NCBI GenBank assembly: GCA_902789415.1
Contig: CADAOD010000008.1
Span: forward strand, 1 to 64,000
From: an uncultured Prevotellaceae bacterium
GTDB lineage: Bacteria; Bacteroidota; Bacteroidia; Bacteroidales; Bacteroidaceae
DNA: 64,000 nt
Reading direction: 5' to 3'
In this document: one piece after another, positions 8,785-15,375 of the stretch
Numbering within the stretch: the first letter of the stretch is position 1
How the letters are laid out: each line of letters opens with the position of its first letter
Position numbers and translations under genes: made by a program
The notes under the pieces: generated by a model
What the model saw: the letters and a program-made list of their open reading frames with translations, nothing else
Told to the model about the DNA's origin: nothing
Database searches by the model: none

Positions 8785-8810
8785 TTGCACAAAAGGGGTG
8801 AATTGTGCAA
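8785..8810. promoter_or_regulatory. Operator-like palindrome TTGCACAA-N10-TTGTGCAA
   Basis: Two perfect inverted 8-mers are separated by 10 nt. A near copy with one degenerate half (TTGTGAAT) and identical spacing stands at 10581-10606. Conservation at both HTH loci suggests it is the binding site of the XRE regulator or of a shared regulator (inference). Confidence 0.55.
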
Positions 8811-8840
8811 TAATTAAACACCCCTCGGTATATTAATCTC

Positions 8841-8894
8841 TGTCTTACCCTGAAAAACGTTGAATAAAAAAACAACGTTTTTCAGGGTAAGACA
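8841..8894. repeat. Perfect 22-bp inverted repeat at the 3' end of the antitoxin gene
   Basis: The arms (8841-8862 and 8873-8894) are perfect reverse complements, TGTCTTACCCTGAAAAACG onward, around a 10-nt A-rich loop. The repeat encodes the last residues of the antitoxin ORF and supplies its TAA. On the minus strand the loop is T-rich. It could be a strong terminator, a MITE-like insertion, or two abutting transposon ends. Confidence 0.8.
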
Positions 8895-9111
8895 CTCCTA
8901 TTCCTTCTTTATACTCTTTTCTGACCTGTTTTGCTACAGCAAGAAAAGACTTATTATTAATATACTCTCCAACTTCTATATCTTCTTTAGATACTGGAGT
9001 TAGTTCGGCATACCCTGATTTAGATGAGATAACCACTCTCTCACCTCTGTGTGCCATACCAATATACTTGCTTTGGTTTGACCTGAATTCTCTGCCTGTT
9101 ATTATTGTCAT
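8845..9111 (-). CDS. Phd/YefM-family antitoxin, orphan, 3' end formed by a palindrome
   Basis: MTIITGREFRSNQSKYIGMA, then RGERVVISSKSGYAELTPV is the N-terminal DNA-binding fold of Phd/YefM antitoxins (family knowledge). No RelE, Fic or Doc-like toxin gene follows. The last 17 or so codons (GVSYPEKRCFFIQRFSG) lie inside the 22-bp inverted repeat, so the native C-terminus, which normally wraps the toxin, seems to have been replaced. It is probably a relic or a solitary regulator. A 44-aa membrane microprotein gene ends 3 nt upstream. Confidence 0.75.
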   Translation of the reverse strand: MTIITGREFRSNQSKYIGMAHRGERVVISSKSGYAELTPVSKEDIEVGEYINNKSFLAVAKQVRKEYKEGIGVSYPEKRCFFIQRFSG

Positions 9112-9114
9112 AAT

Positions 9115-9249
9115 CTAAAAAAACGAGTTTATTATCAGTCCTAATATAGTAACTATTAAAACAATAATAAATCCACACCCAAATTTAATCCATTGTCCAT
9201 TACTGTAATTTATTGGATTATACGGTTTGTTTTCATCAAAATGTATCAT
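9115..9249 (-). CDS. Single-pass membrane microprotein (44 aa)
   Basis: A polar N-terminus (MIHFDENKPYNPINYSNGQW) is followed by one hydrophobic helix, GCGFIIVLIVTILGLIINSF. AAAGAGAG just upstream of the ATG is a plausible ribosome site. It is tightly packed between the antitoxin (3 nt) and the next small ORF (10 nt). Whether it belongs functionally with the antitoxin is unknown. Confidence 0.5.
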   Translation of the reverse strand: MIHFDENKPYNPINYSNGQWIKFGCGFIIVLIVTILGLIINSFF

Positions 9250-9259
9250 ACTCTCTTTT

Positions 9260-9415
9260 TTAAGTAACCCCCATTTTTATATCCCATATTCCAAACATTT
9301 CGCAGATTTTAACCAAAAATAGAAAACTGCTTAGGCTTCTTTTTATATCTTCGGCTTCTCTCAGAGGGAGATGAAAAGATTTATTCCCTATTATTTGCCA
9401 TTCTTTCTTGCTCAT
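9260..9415 (-). CDS. Small hypothetical protein (51 aa)
   Basis: The ORF begins MSKKEWQIIGNKSFHLPLRE and continues to a hydrophobic helix (SLSSFLFLVKICEMFGIW). An upstream in-frame ATG exists, but this start gives the smaller overlap (35 nt) with the preceding gene. There is no known family, and it may not be translated. Confidence 0.35.
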   Translation of the reverse strand: MSKKEWQIIGNKSFHLPLREAEDIKRSLSSFLFLVKICEMFGIWDIKMGVT

Positions 9416-9563
9416 CCAAATCTTCAGGAATATTACTATTTGCTTCAAAGCTTTTGCCTAGTACTCTCATTAGCACATAAAGGAATGGAATGAAAGGTAT
9501 CAATATAAGATACCTAAACATTTCCTTCATCATTTTAAAATACTCTTTTATAGCCATCCCCAT
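9381..9563 (-). CDS. Small membrane protein (60 aa)
   Basis: A short amphipathic start (MGMAIKEYFKMMKEMF) is followed by the helix YLILIPFIPFLYVLMRVLG and an acidic cytoplasmic-looking tail (IPEDLDEQERMANNRE). It is the first of four small leftward ORFs running into the antitoxin. The family is unknown. Confidence 0.5.
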   Translation of the reverse strand: MGMAIKEYFKMMKEMFRYLILIPFIPFLYVLMRVLGKSFEANSNIPEDLDEQERMANNRE

Positions 9564-9596
9564 CTATCCCACTTAGTTCTACTTATAACTGGAGTA

Positions 9597-9635
9597 CCTA
9601 GGACACAGCGGGACAGACCCTCTGTGCCCATTAGG
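9597..9635. repeat. REP-like hairpin, copy 1
   Basis: The central 23 nt (9598-9620), reading CTAGGACACAGCGGGACAG and then ACCC, recur exactly at 10242-10264. The sequence folds as CCTA, GGACACAG, GGG / CCC, CTGTGCCC, TAGG with one mismatch. It resembles REP palindromes containing GGGACAGACCC. Confidence 0.6.
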
Positions 9636-9675
9636 AAGCCTTTTCACATCAAATATTACCAAAATCCCTTTTGTA

Positions 9676-10161
9676 TTAATAATTTAATTCTTTGTTGCTA
9701 TAATCTATGGCGAGAAATGATGAATTGTCAGTAGCTATACCAATATATCCACCTTCTACTTTCCAAGTATAGAAAACATCACCATAATCAGCTTTAATAT
9801 CGCATTTTCCATATTTTTCAGTATATTCATTTAATAAAGAAGCAACATTAGGCATATTTCCTCTGAACCAAGTTCTTACTATGTTAATGTCTCTAGTTTC
9901 CTCATTATAATACAATATTATTTGTACAGGCTTATTCAAGTATGTACCATCATAACCAATTTGTCTTGATAGAGTATCATCCCCATTACAACAATATCCT
10001 TTCCCTTCTAACTTTTCGCCAAAGGTTTTCACATTCCCTTCAATAGGTATTTCCATAAATTCTATGCACCTAGTATTGCTTGTGCTATTTTTATGACCAC
10101 AACTTAACAATCCTAATATAAAGAAAATCAAACTAATTACTATTATACTTCTATTCTTCAT
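9676..10161 (-). CDS. Hypothetical lipoprotein (161 aa)
   Basis: The signal peptide ends in LLSC (Cys21). The mature domain has about 140 residues, with EFMEIPIEGNVKTFGEKLEG near the start and paired strands (YDGTYLNKPVQIILYYN, EGGYIGIATDNSSFLAIDY). Proteins of this plan are common in Bacteroidales and lack a known function. The gene is flanked by the two REP-like hairpins. Confidence 0.65.
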   Translation of the reverse strand: MKNRSIIVISLIFFILGLLSCGHKNSTSNTRCIEFMEIPIEGNVKTFGEKLEGKGYCCNGDDTLSRQIGYDGTYLNKPVQIILYYNEETRDINIVRTWFRGNMPNVASLLNEYTEKYGKCDIKADYGDVFYTWKVEGGYIGIATDNSSFLAIDYSNKELNY

Positions 10162-10241
10162 ATATATACTTACTTTTGATAATCCACTTCTGGGTACAAA
10201 GATACATAGAAAATAACAAAACTACTAAATCATATTATAAT

Positions 10242-10272
10242 CTAGGACACAGCGGGACAGACCCTTGTGTCC
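10242..10272. repeat. REP-like hairpin, copy 2
   Basis: It shares 23 identical nt with copy 1. The outer stem GGACACA / TGTGTCC is perfect and the inner stem is GGG / CCC around ACAGA. It lies in the non-coding stretch left of the acyltransferase gene. Confidence 0.6.
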
Positions 10273-10388
10273 TTGAACTGCTGTGATAAAATATTCATCA
10301 GCAAAAAAGCCCTGTCCTACATCATCAATCTCATCCATAATTGGATAAATACACTGATTTATTAAATAGTTCATATTCAATAAGTTTT

Positions 10389-10475
10389 TTATGACATTAA
10401 CAATTCTTTCACATCCACGTCGAGGTGGCGTGCAATCTCATAGAGTACTTGTTCAAACAGGCATTGTATTTCCAT
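10389..10475 (-). pseudogene. Remnant of an XRE regulator gene (C-terminal codons only)
   Basis: The frame reads LYEIARHLDVDVKELLMS and then stop, almost identical to the end of the intact HTH protein at 7576 (LYEIAHHLDVDVKDLLVS). The DNA-binding helices are missing. Upstream stand the same -7 box and operator-like palindrome as at 8727-8810, with the same spacing. This is a deleted paralogue of that locus. Confidence 0.75.
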
Positions 10476-10580
10476 ATCCATTCGTTTTAGCTATTGGCGC
10501 CATTCATTAGGCGTATCGTGTACAAATATACGAAGAAATATTAAATGAAATGTGTTTTTGAACAGAAAAATATATATAAT

Positions 10581-10606
10581 TGCACAAAACTGGCTAATTG
10601 TGAATA
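10581..10606. promoter_or_regulatory. Second copy of the TTGCACAA operator-like site
   Basis: TTGCACAA, 10 nt, then TTGTGAAT. It starts 51 nt from the end of a CAAATATA box at 10523-10530, exactly as at the other locus (8734 to 8785). Confidence 0.5.
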
Positions 10607-10677
10607 AATAATGTTTAATCTGACTCTATCTGCAATGGTACATTGGTACATTAGTTCATTTCCGTTTTTTTATGTAA

Positions 10678-10713
10678 TAAATGCCAATAATCGGGGAAAG
10701 ATGCTGGCATTTA
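10678..10713. promoter_or_regulatory. Nine-bp inverted repeat upstream of the acyltransferase promoter
   Basis: TAAATGCCA and TGGCATTTA are separated by 18 nt, ending 12 nt before the -7 box. The position suits an operator or upstream activator site; there is no direct evidence. Confidence 0.35.
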
Positions 10714-10725
10714 AGGATTTCTTAT

Positions 10726-10733
10726 TAATTTTG
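10726..10733 (+). promoter_or_regulatory. -7 box TAATTTTG for the acyltransferase gene
   Basis: It matches TAnnTTTG and lies 13 nt before the ATG, implying a very short leader. No clear -33 TTTG is present. Confidence 0.5.
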
Positions 10734-10746
10734 CGGCGAGATATTT

Positions 10747-11775
10747 ATGACGAAGAGTATACATACATCGGCTAAGATAAACTGGATATCGGCACTGCAG
10801 GGCATGGCTATTGTACTTGTAGTGATGAACCATGTGCGACTGTATGATGCGTCAATTGGTGACGACTATGCTTTTGTGCATCGGATACGCGATGTGTTTC
10901 AGCCGTTCTTTATGGCAACATTCTTCTTTATTAGTGGCATGCTGCTATACTATACCAGGATGAGTAGCGAGTGGAGAACGTTTCAGCTGTATAAGGATAA
11001 GACGGCAAGACTGATAGTGCCGTTGCTGTTTTGTACGGTACTGGGATGCGCCAGTCAAGCGGTGTTTAACGGTGTGGTTAAGCATCCGAAGGTGATAGGG
11101 ATAGATACACTGCTATACGCCCTGCTGGATTATGACACTACGCCTTGGCCTCACAGGTGGTACCTGGTGTCGCTAGTGTGGATAATGGCGCTGTACCCAT
11201 GCTATCGGTATATATCTGATAGGGGAGTGAAGGCTGAGGTAATGGCAGTTGCAGCGACCATCGCAGTTTATCTGGTAGATTTTACCGATTGGGTAGACAC
11301 CAACTGGTGCTATGCATTTACGCTTAACAAGCACTTGCCTTTTTTTCTTCTGGGCATCATTACATACAAGTACAGGCTGTTTCGATATCTGCGGTCTGCT
11401 TTGGCTATGTGCACCTGCTGGGCTGCATACTGCACGATGTATATGTTGACACCGCACGGCGAACCATGGTGGCTGCTGATGAGTGTGGTGGGTGTGATGG
11501 CTATGATTAGCACCAGCATGATCATAGCAGACAGAATACCGCAGGCATTGTCGTCGATACGCAATTATGTGTTCCCTATATATCTGTTCGGTATTGCATT
11601 TCAGGCGTTTGTGGAGTTGATATTATGGCGAAGGCTGGGATGTCCTGACGGGTATGTATATGTATTCTATGTGCTGAACATTCTAGCTGGATTGTACCTA
11701 CCCATACTGATGAGTAGGGTGATTGAGCGTATACCGTACCGGTGGATTCGTCGATGCTTCGGATTAAATGCATAA
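10747..11775 (+). CDS. Acyltransferase 3 family membrane protein
   Basis: An integral membrane protein with about ten helices. It begins [20 protein letters not shown], the helix-1 signature of the acyltransferase_3/OatA group, with a catalytic-type His in NHV near residue 33. [16 protein letters not shown] follows as helix 2. Such proteins O-acylate cell-surface sugars, peptidoglycan or lipids; nothing nearby names the acceptor. It stands alone, transcribed away from the AT-rich block. Confidence 0.8.
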   Translation: MTKSIHTSAKINWISALQGMAIVLVVMNHVRLYDASIGDDYAFVHRIRDVFQPFFMATFFFISGMLLYYTRMSSEWRTFQLYKDKTARLIVPLLFCTVLGCASQAVFNGVVKHPKVIGIDTLLYALLDYDTTPWPHRWYLVSLVWIMALYPCYRYISDRGVKAEVMAVAATIAVYLVDFTDWVDTNWCYAFTLNKHLPFFLLGIITYKYRLFRYLRSALAMCTCWAAYCTMYMLTPHGEPWWLLMSVVGVMAMISTSMIIADRIPQALSSIRNYVFPIYLFGIAFQAFVELILWRRLGCPDGYVYVFYVLNILAGLYLPILMSRVIERIPYRWIRRCFGLNA

Positions 11776-11816
11776 ATGGGTTGTATCTCGCAAATACAAA
11801 GAAAAAAACGTTTTTC

Positions 11817-11848
11817 TTTGGTATTTCACTCAATTTACACTATCTTTG
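11817..11848 (+). promoter_or_regulatory. Consensus promoter of pepT
   Basis: TTTG (11817-11820), exactly 20 nt, then TATCTTTG (11841-11848). The box ends 9 nt before the ATG, so the transcript should be leaderless or nearly so. Confidence 0.75.
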
Positions 11849-11857
11849 CAGGCAATT

Positions 11858-13081
11858 ATGGACATTACAGAGAGATTTATAAACTATACCCAGTTTGACA
11901 CGCAGTCGGCTGAGGATAGTGACACCGTACCGAGTACGGCGAAACAACTGGTGTTTGCCGAGTACTTGAAGAAAGAACTGGAACACGAAGGACTGAGCGA
12001 TGTGGAGATGGACGAGAAGGGTTACATTTACGCAACGCTGAAGGCCAACACGAAAGACAAGATTCCTACCATTGGATTTATTTCGCATTACGATACCAGC
12101 CCCGACTGCTCGGGTGCTGACATTAAGCCACACATTGTACGCAACTACGACGGCAGCGACATACTGCTGAGCGAGGGTATTATGATGAGTCCGAAAAAGT
12201 TCCCCGAGCTGCTGCAGCACACAGGCGAGGACCTGATAGTAACGGATGGTACCACTCTGCTTGGTGCCGACGACAAGGCGGGCATAGCCGAGATAGTAGA
12301 GGCGATGTGCTACCTGCGCGACCATAAGGAGATAAAGCACGGCGATATTCGCGTGGCTTTTAATCCTGACGAGGAGATAGGTATGGGTGCGCACCACTTT
12401 GACGTGGAGAAGTTCGGTTGCGAATGGGGCTACACGATGGATGGTGGCGACGTGGGCGAACTGGAGTTTGAGAACTTTAATGCTGCCAGCGCGCGTGTAT
12501 ATATAAAAGGTGTAAGCGTGCACCCAGGCTATGCCAAGGATAAGATGGTGAATGCCAACTTGCTGGCTATGGAACTGGCTGCGATGCTGCCTGCCGATGA
12601 GCGCCCCGAGACTACCGAAGGCTACCAGGGATTCTATCACCTGTTAGGCATACAGGGTAGTGTGGAGAAAGCAAGCATGCACTACATTATTCGCGACCAC
12701 GACCGCGACCGCTTTGAGGACCGCAAGCGCACGTTGGTTAACGTGGTGGCTGCGATGAACGAGAAATACGGCGAGGGTACGGTTACGCTTGAAACCAAGG
12801 ACCAGTACTACAATATGAAGGAGAAGATTGACCCGCAGATGCACGTGATAGATCTGGTGCTGCATGCCATGCAGGACTGCGGTGTGGCTCCGAAAGTAAA
12901 ACCTATCCGTGGTGGTACGGATGGTGCACAGCTGAGTTTTAAAGGATTGCCCTGCCCTAACATTTTTGCGGGCGGCGTGAACTTTCATGGACCTTACGAG
13001 TTTGTAAGTATCCAATCAATGGAAAAAGCCAAGCAAGTAATCGTCAAAATCTGCGAACTCACTGCCGGCTTTAATCTTTAA
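11858..13081 (+). CDS. pepT: Peptidase T (tripeptide aminopeptidase)
   Basis: A cytoplasmic M20B zinc aminopeptidase that removes the N-terminal residue of tripeptides. The metal site is visible: His77 and Asp79 (ISHYDT), Asp138 (LGADDK), Glu172/Glu173 (NPDEEIG, catalytic base and ligand), Asp195 (TMDGGD) and a C-terminal His in GVNFHGPYE. The length of 407 aa matches the family. I chose the ATG followed by DITERF because the promoter overlaps the longer in-frame extension. The last codons (TTT AAT CTT TAA) are part of a TTTAATN tandem repeat. Confidence 0.93.
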   Translation: MDITERFINYTQFDTQSAEDSDTVPSTAKQLVFAEYLKKELEHEGLSDVEMDEKGYIYATLKANTKDKIPTIGFISHYDTSPDCSGADIKPHIVRNYDGSDILLSEGIMMSPKKFPELLQHTGEDLIVTDGTTLLGADDKAGIAEIVEAMCYLRDHKEIKHGDIRVAFNPDEEIGMGAHHFDVEKFGCEWGYTMDGGDVGELEFENFNAASARVYIKGVSVHPGYAKDKMVNANLLAMELAAMLPADERPETTEGYQGFYHLLGIQGSVEKASMHYIIRDHDRDRFEDRKRTLVNVVAAMNEKYGEGTVTLETKDQYYNMKEKIDPQMHVIDLVLHAMQDCGVAPKVKPIRGGTDGAQLSFKGLPCPNIFAGGVNFHGPYEFVSIQSMEKAKQVIVKICELTAGFNL

Positions 13082-13116
13082 TGTTTAATGTTTAATGTTT
13101 AATCTTTAATATTAAA
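13070..13116. repeat. TTTAATG/C heptamer tandem repeat at convergent gene ends
   Basis: About six copies of TTTAATN in a row. It supplies the stop codon of pepT on the plus strand and both the stop and the final Asn-Ile-Lys-Asp codons of the antiporter on the minus strand. The same motif appears inverted at 32002-32025. Confidence 0.75.
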
Positions 13117-15363
13117 CAGGGAGTCGAGCGAGTCTTGCTCGCCTACCACCCAGATGATATCACCTGCACGGAACTTACGATTTGGACTATAGGGGGAGAG
13201 GCTTTCCTTTCCCTCTTCTAATCCTACCACCATACAACTGAAGCGATCGCGGATACGACTCTCGATGAGGGTCTGACCCACAAACGGACTATCGGTACCG
13301 ATAATGAGTTGGCGCAGCTTCATCTCGCGCATCTCTACATCTACATCGATACCCAGCACCTCGTTCTCGATGGCATCGCGGAAAGCAGTGAACTGCTGGT
13401 CGCTACCGATGACCTGGAGCACATCGCCTGGGAACAGGATGTTATAACCATCGGGGATGTTTATACGACGGCCTCCACGCAGGATACTACTAACATGCAC
13501 ACCATACTTGGTACCCAGCTTGAGCTGTGCCAATGACTGTCCCATCCAAGTGGAGTTGAACGGCACCGTGAAATCGGCAATATGGATATCGCGATCGAGC
13601 AGCTTGCCCTCGTAGAGCGGACGTTTCTTGCCATGCACCTGGGCTTCGATATCGCGCGAACGCAGGTTCTGGATAAACAGGCGCTCGAGTGTAATGCTAC
13701 GGTGCTTGGTACGGCGTGAGAGGATGATGAGCACGATGACTACAAAACCGATGGTAATCATCAAGGCATTGGTGAATCGGCTAAGGAAATTGCAGATATA
13801 GAAGATAAAGCTGACGGCAATGAGGAAACGCACCAGGATGGTGAACAGCAATGGCAAACGGTTGCGATTGCTCTCGGCCCACAGGGCTTTCCACTCCTCG
13901 CTGTGATTCTTCTTCATGACCATGGCACGCAGGAAGGGTGCGATGAGGGCCACGGTGAGTACACCGGTAATGGCGTTGGCATACCAATGAAGCTCCCAGC
14001 CAGGCAGCATTTTACGGGTTACGGGCAGCACAAAGGCAAACATCATGGCAATGGATGCCGACGAAAGGATGGAGTAAACAATGGTGTTGATGGTCATCTG
14101 CGTGAGCAGGCGTTTCCACTTGCTCTCCTCCTGACTATGAGTATTGCCCATGGCCAACTGGTTAAGCGACTTGATAAGCTTACCAGGCAGACGCTTCTCA
14201 AGGTTATTATAGGCTGGTGTGGCCAGACGAATCATGTAAGGAGTCAAGAAGGTAGTGATGACAGATACGGCTACCACCACGGGGTAAAGGAAATCGCCAA
14301 TAACGCCCAGCGACAAACCTAACGAGGCGATGATGAACGAGAACTCACCAATCTGCGCCATCGAAAAGCCGCAACGCATGGCCGACTTGAGCGACTGGCC
14401 ACCTAACATAAACGAGATGGTGCCGAACACGCTCTGCCCTACAATAATGGTGAGTACCAGGCAGAGAATAGGTATGGCATATTCGACCAGAATCTTTGGA
14501 TCGACCAGCATACCTACCGACACGAAGAACACGGCACCGAAGAGGTTCTTAACAGGCTCGACGAGTTTCTCGATACGCTCGGCCTCGATGGTCTCGGCCA
14601 AGATGCTACCCATGATAAACGCACCGAATGCCGAACTGAAGCCAACCTTGGTGGAGAGCACGGCCATGGCGCAACACAGGCCTAAGGCCACGATGAGCAA
14701 CACCTCGTTATTAATGAGCGTGCGAACACGGCGCAAAAACAGGGGGATGGCAAAGATACCTACCACCAGCCACAGCACTAGGAAGAAGCCGATGCGCATG
14801 ACTGACTCAAAGAGCTGACCACCACCCATACTTGAGCCGCTGGCAAGGGCACTCAGCATTACCATCATGACGATAGCCAGGATATCTTCGAGTATAAGCA
14901 CACTCATTACCATGCCGGCAAACTGCTGCTGGCGCAGACCTAAATCATCGAAAGCCTTATAGATAATGGTGGTAGATGACATGGCCAACATACCGCCTAA
15001 GAAGATGCAATCCATCTTGCCCCAACCAAACACATGGCCCACCACAATGCCAAGCATCATCATACAGAAGATGATGGTAACGGCGGATATAACGGGCGAG
15101 GCACCCATCTTGAGGATTTTTTTGAACGAGAAATCCAAACCCAATGAGAACAGCAGGAACATCACACCGATATCGGCCCACAGGTGTACATTGGCTACAT
15201 CGACTGCCGAAGGGGTGTAAGGCATGTTGGGACTAACCAGGAAACCTGCAACAATATAGCCCAAAACCAGGGGCTGCTTCAGGCGTTTAAATATCAGTGT
15301 AACCACACCTGCCACCATCAGTATCAGCGCCAGGTCGGCAATCATTGGGGGAAGTTCTGCCAT
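13099..15363 (-). CDS. CPA2-family cation:proton antiporter with two RCK_C domains
   Basis: The N-terminal 390 or so residues form a Na+/H+ exchanger domain with 12-13 helices (FLLFSLGLDFSFKK, GGMLAMSSTTIIYKAF, LILEDILAIVMM; the paired acids are typical of KefB/CPA2). Four more helices follow, and then two tandem TrkA_C/RCK_C modules (about 610-680 and 690-754; STWMGQSLAQL, SPFVGQTLIESRIRDRF). It probably exports Na+ or K+ in exchange for H+ under ligand control. There is no TrkA_N nucleotide domain. The extra membrane helices between the exchanger and RCK parts are unusual. It lies 12 nt downstream of lptD, probably in one transcript. Confidence 0.88.
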   Translation of the reverse strand: MAELPPMIADLALILMVAGVVTLIFKRLKQPLVLGYIVAGFLVSPNMPYTPSAVDVANVHLWADIGVMFLLFSLGLDFSFKKILKMGASPVISAVTIIFCMMMLGIVVGHVFGWGKMDCIFLGGMLAMSSTTIIYKAFDDLGLRQQQFAGMVMSVLILEDILAIVMMVMLSALASGSSMGGGQLFESVMRIGFFLVLWLVVGIFAIPLFLRRVRTLINNEVLLIVALGLCCAMAVLSTKVGFSSAFGAFIMGSILAETIEAERIEKLVEPVKNLFGAVFFVSVGMLVDPKILVEYAIPILCLVLTIIVGQSVFGTISFMLGGQSLKSAMRCGFSMAQIGEFSFIIASLGLSLGVIGDFLYPVVVAVSVITTFLTPYMIRLATPAYNNLEKRLPGKLIKSLNQLAMGNTHSQEESKWKRLLTQMTINTIVYSILSSASIAMMFAFVLPVTRKMLPGWELHWYANAITGVLTVALIAPFLRAMVMKKNHSEEWKALWAESNRNRLPLLFTILVRFLIAVSFIFYICNFLSRFTNALMITIGFVVIVLIILSRRTKHRSITLERLFIQNLRSRDIEAQVHGKKRPLYEGKLLDRDIHIADFTVPFNSTWMGQSLAQLKLGTKYGVHVSSILRGGRRINIPDGYNILFPGDVLQVIGSDQQFTAFRDAIENEVLGIDVDVEMREMKLRQLIIGTDSPFVGQTLIESRIRDRFSCMVVGLEEGKESLSPYSPNRKFRAGDIIWVVGEQDSLDSLFNIKD

Positions 15364-15375
15364 AGCGTACTAAAT

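Larger units (their letters stand above)
10162..10746. other. 585-bp gene-poor stretch with relics and regulatory sites
   Basis: This stretch contains, in order, REP-like copy 2, a decayed HTH C-terminus (10389-10475), the matching -7 box (10523-10530) and operator-like palindrome (10581-10606), a 9-bp inverted repeat (10678-10713) and the acyltransferase promoter. No intact gene is seen. Confidence 0.7.

Noticed and set aside
11840-12640. 266-aa ORF antisense to pepT
   Set aside because: It is a His/Val-rich shadow frame opposite a confidently identified gene.
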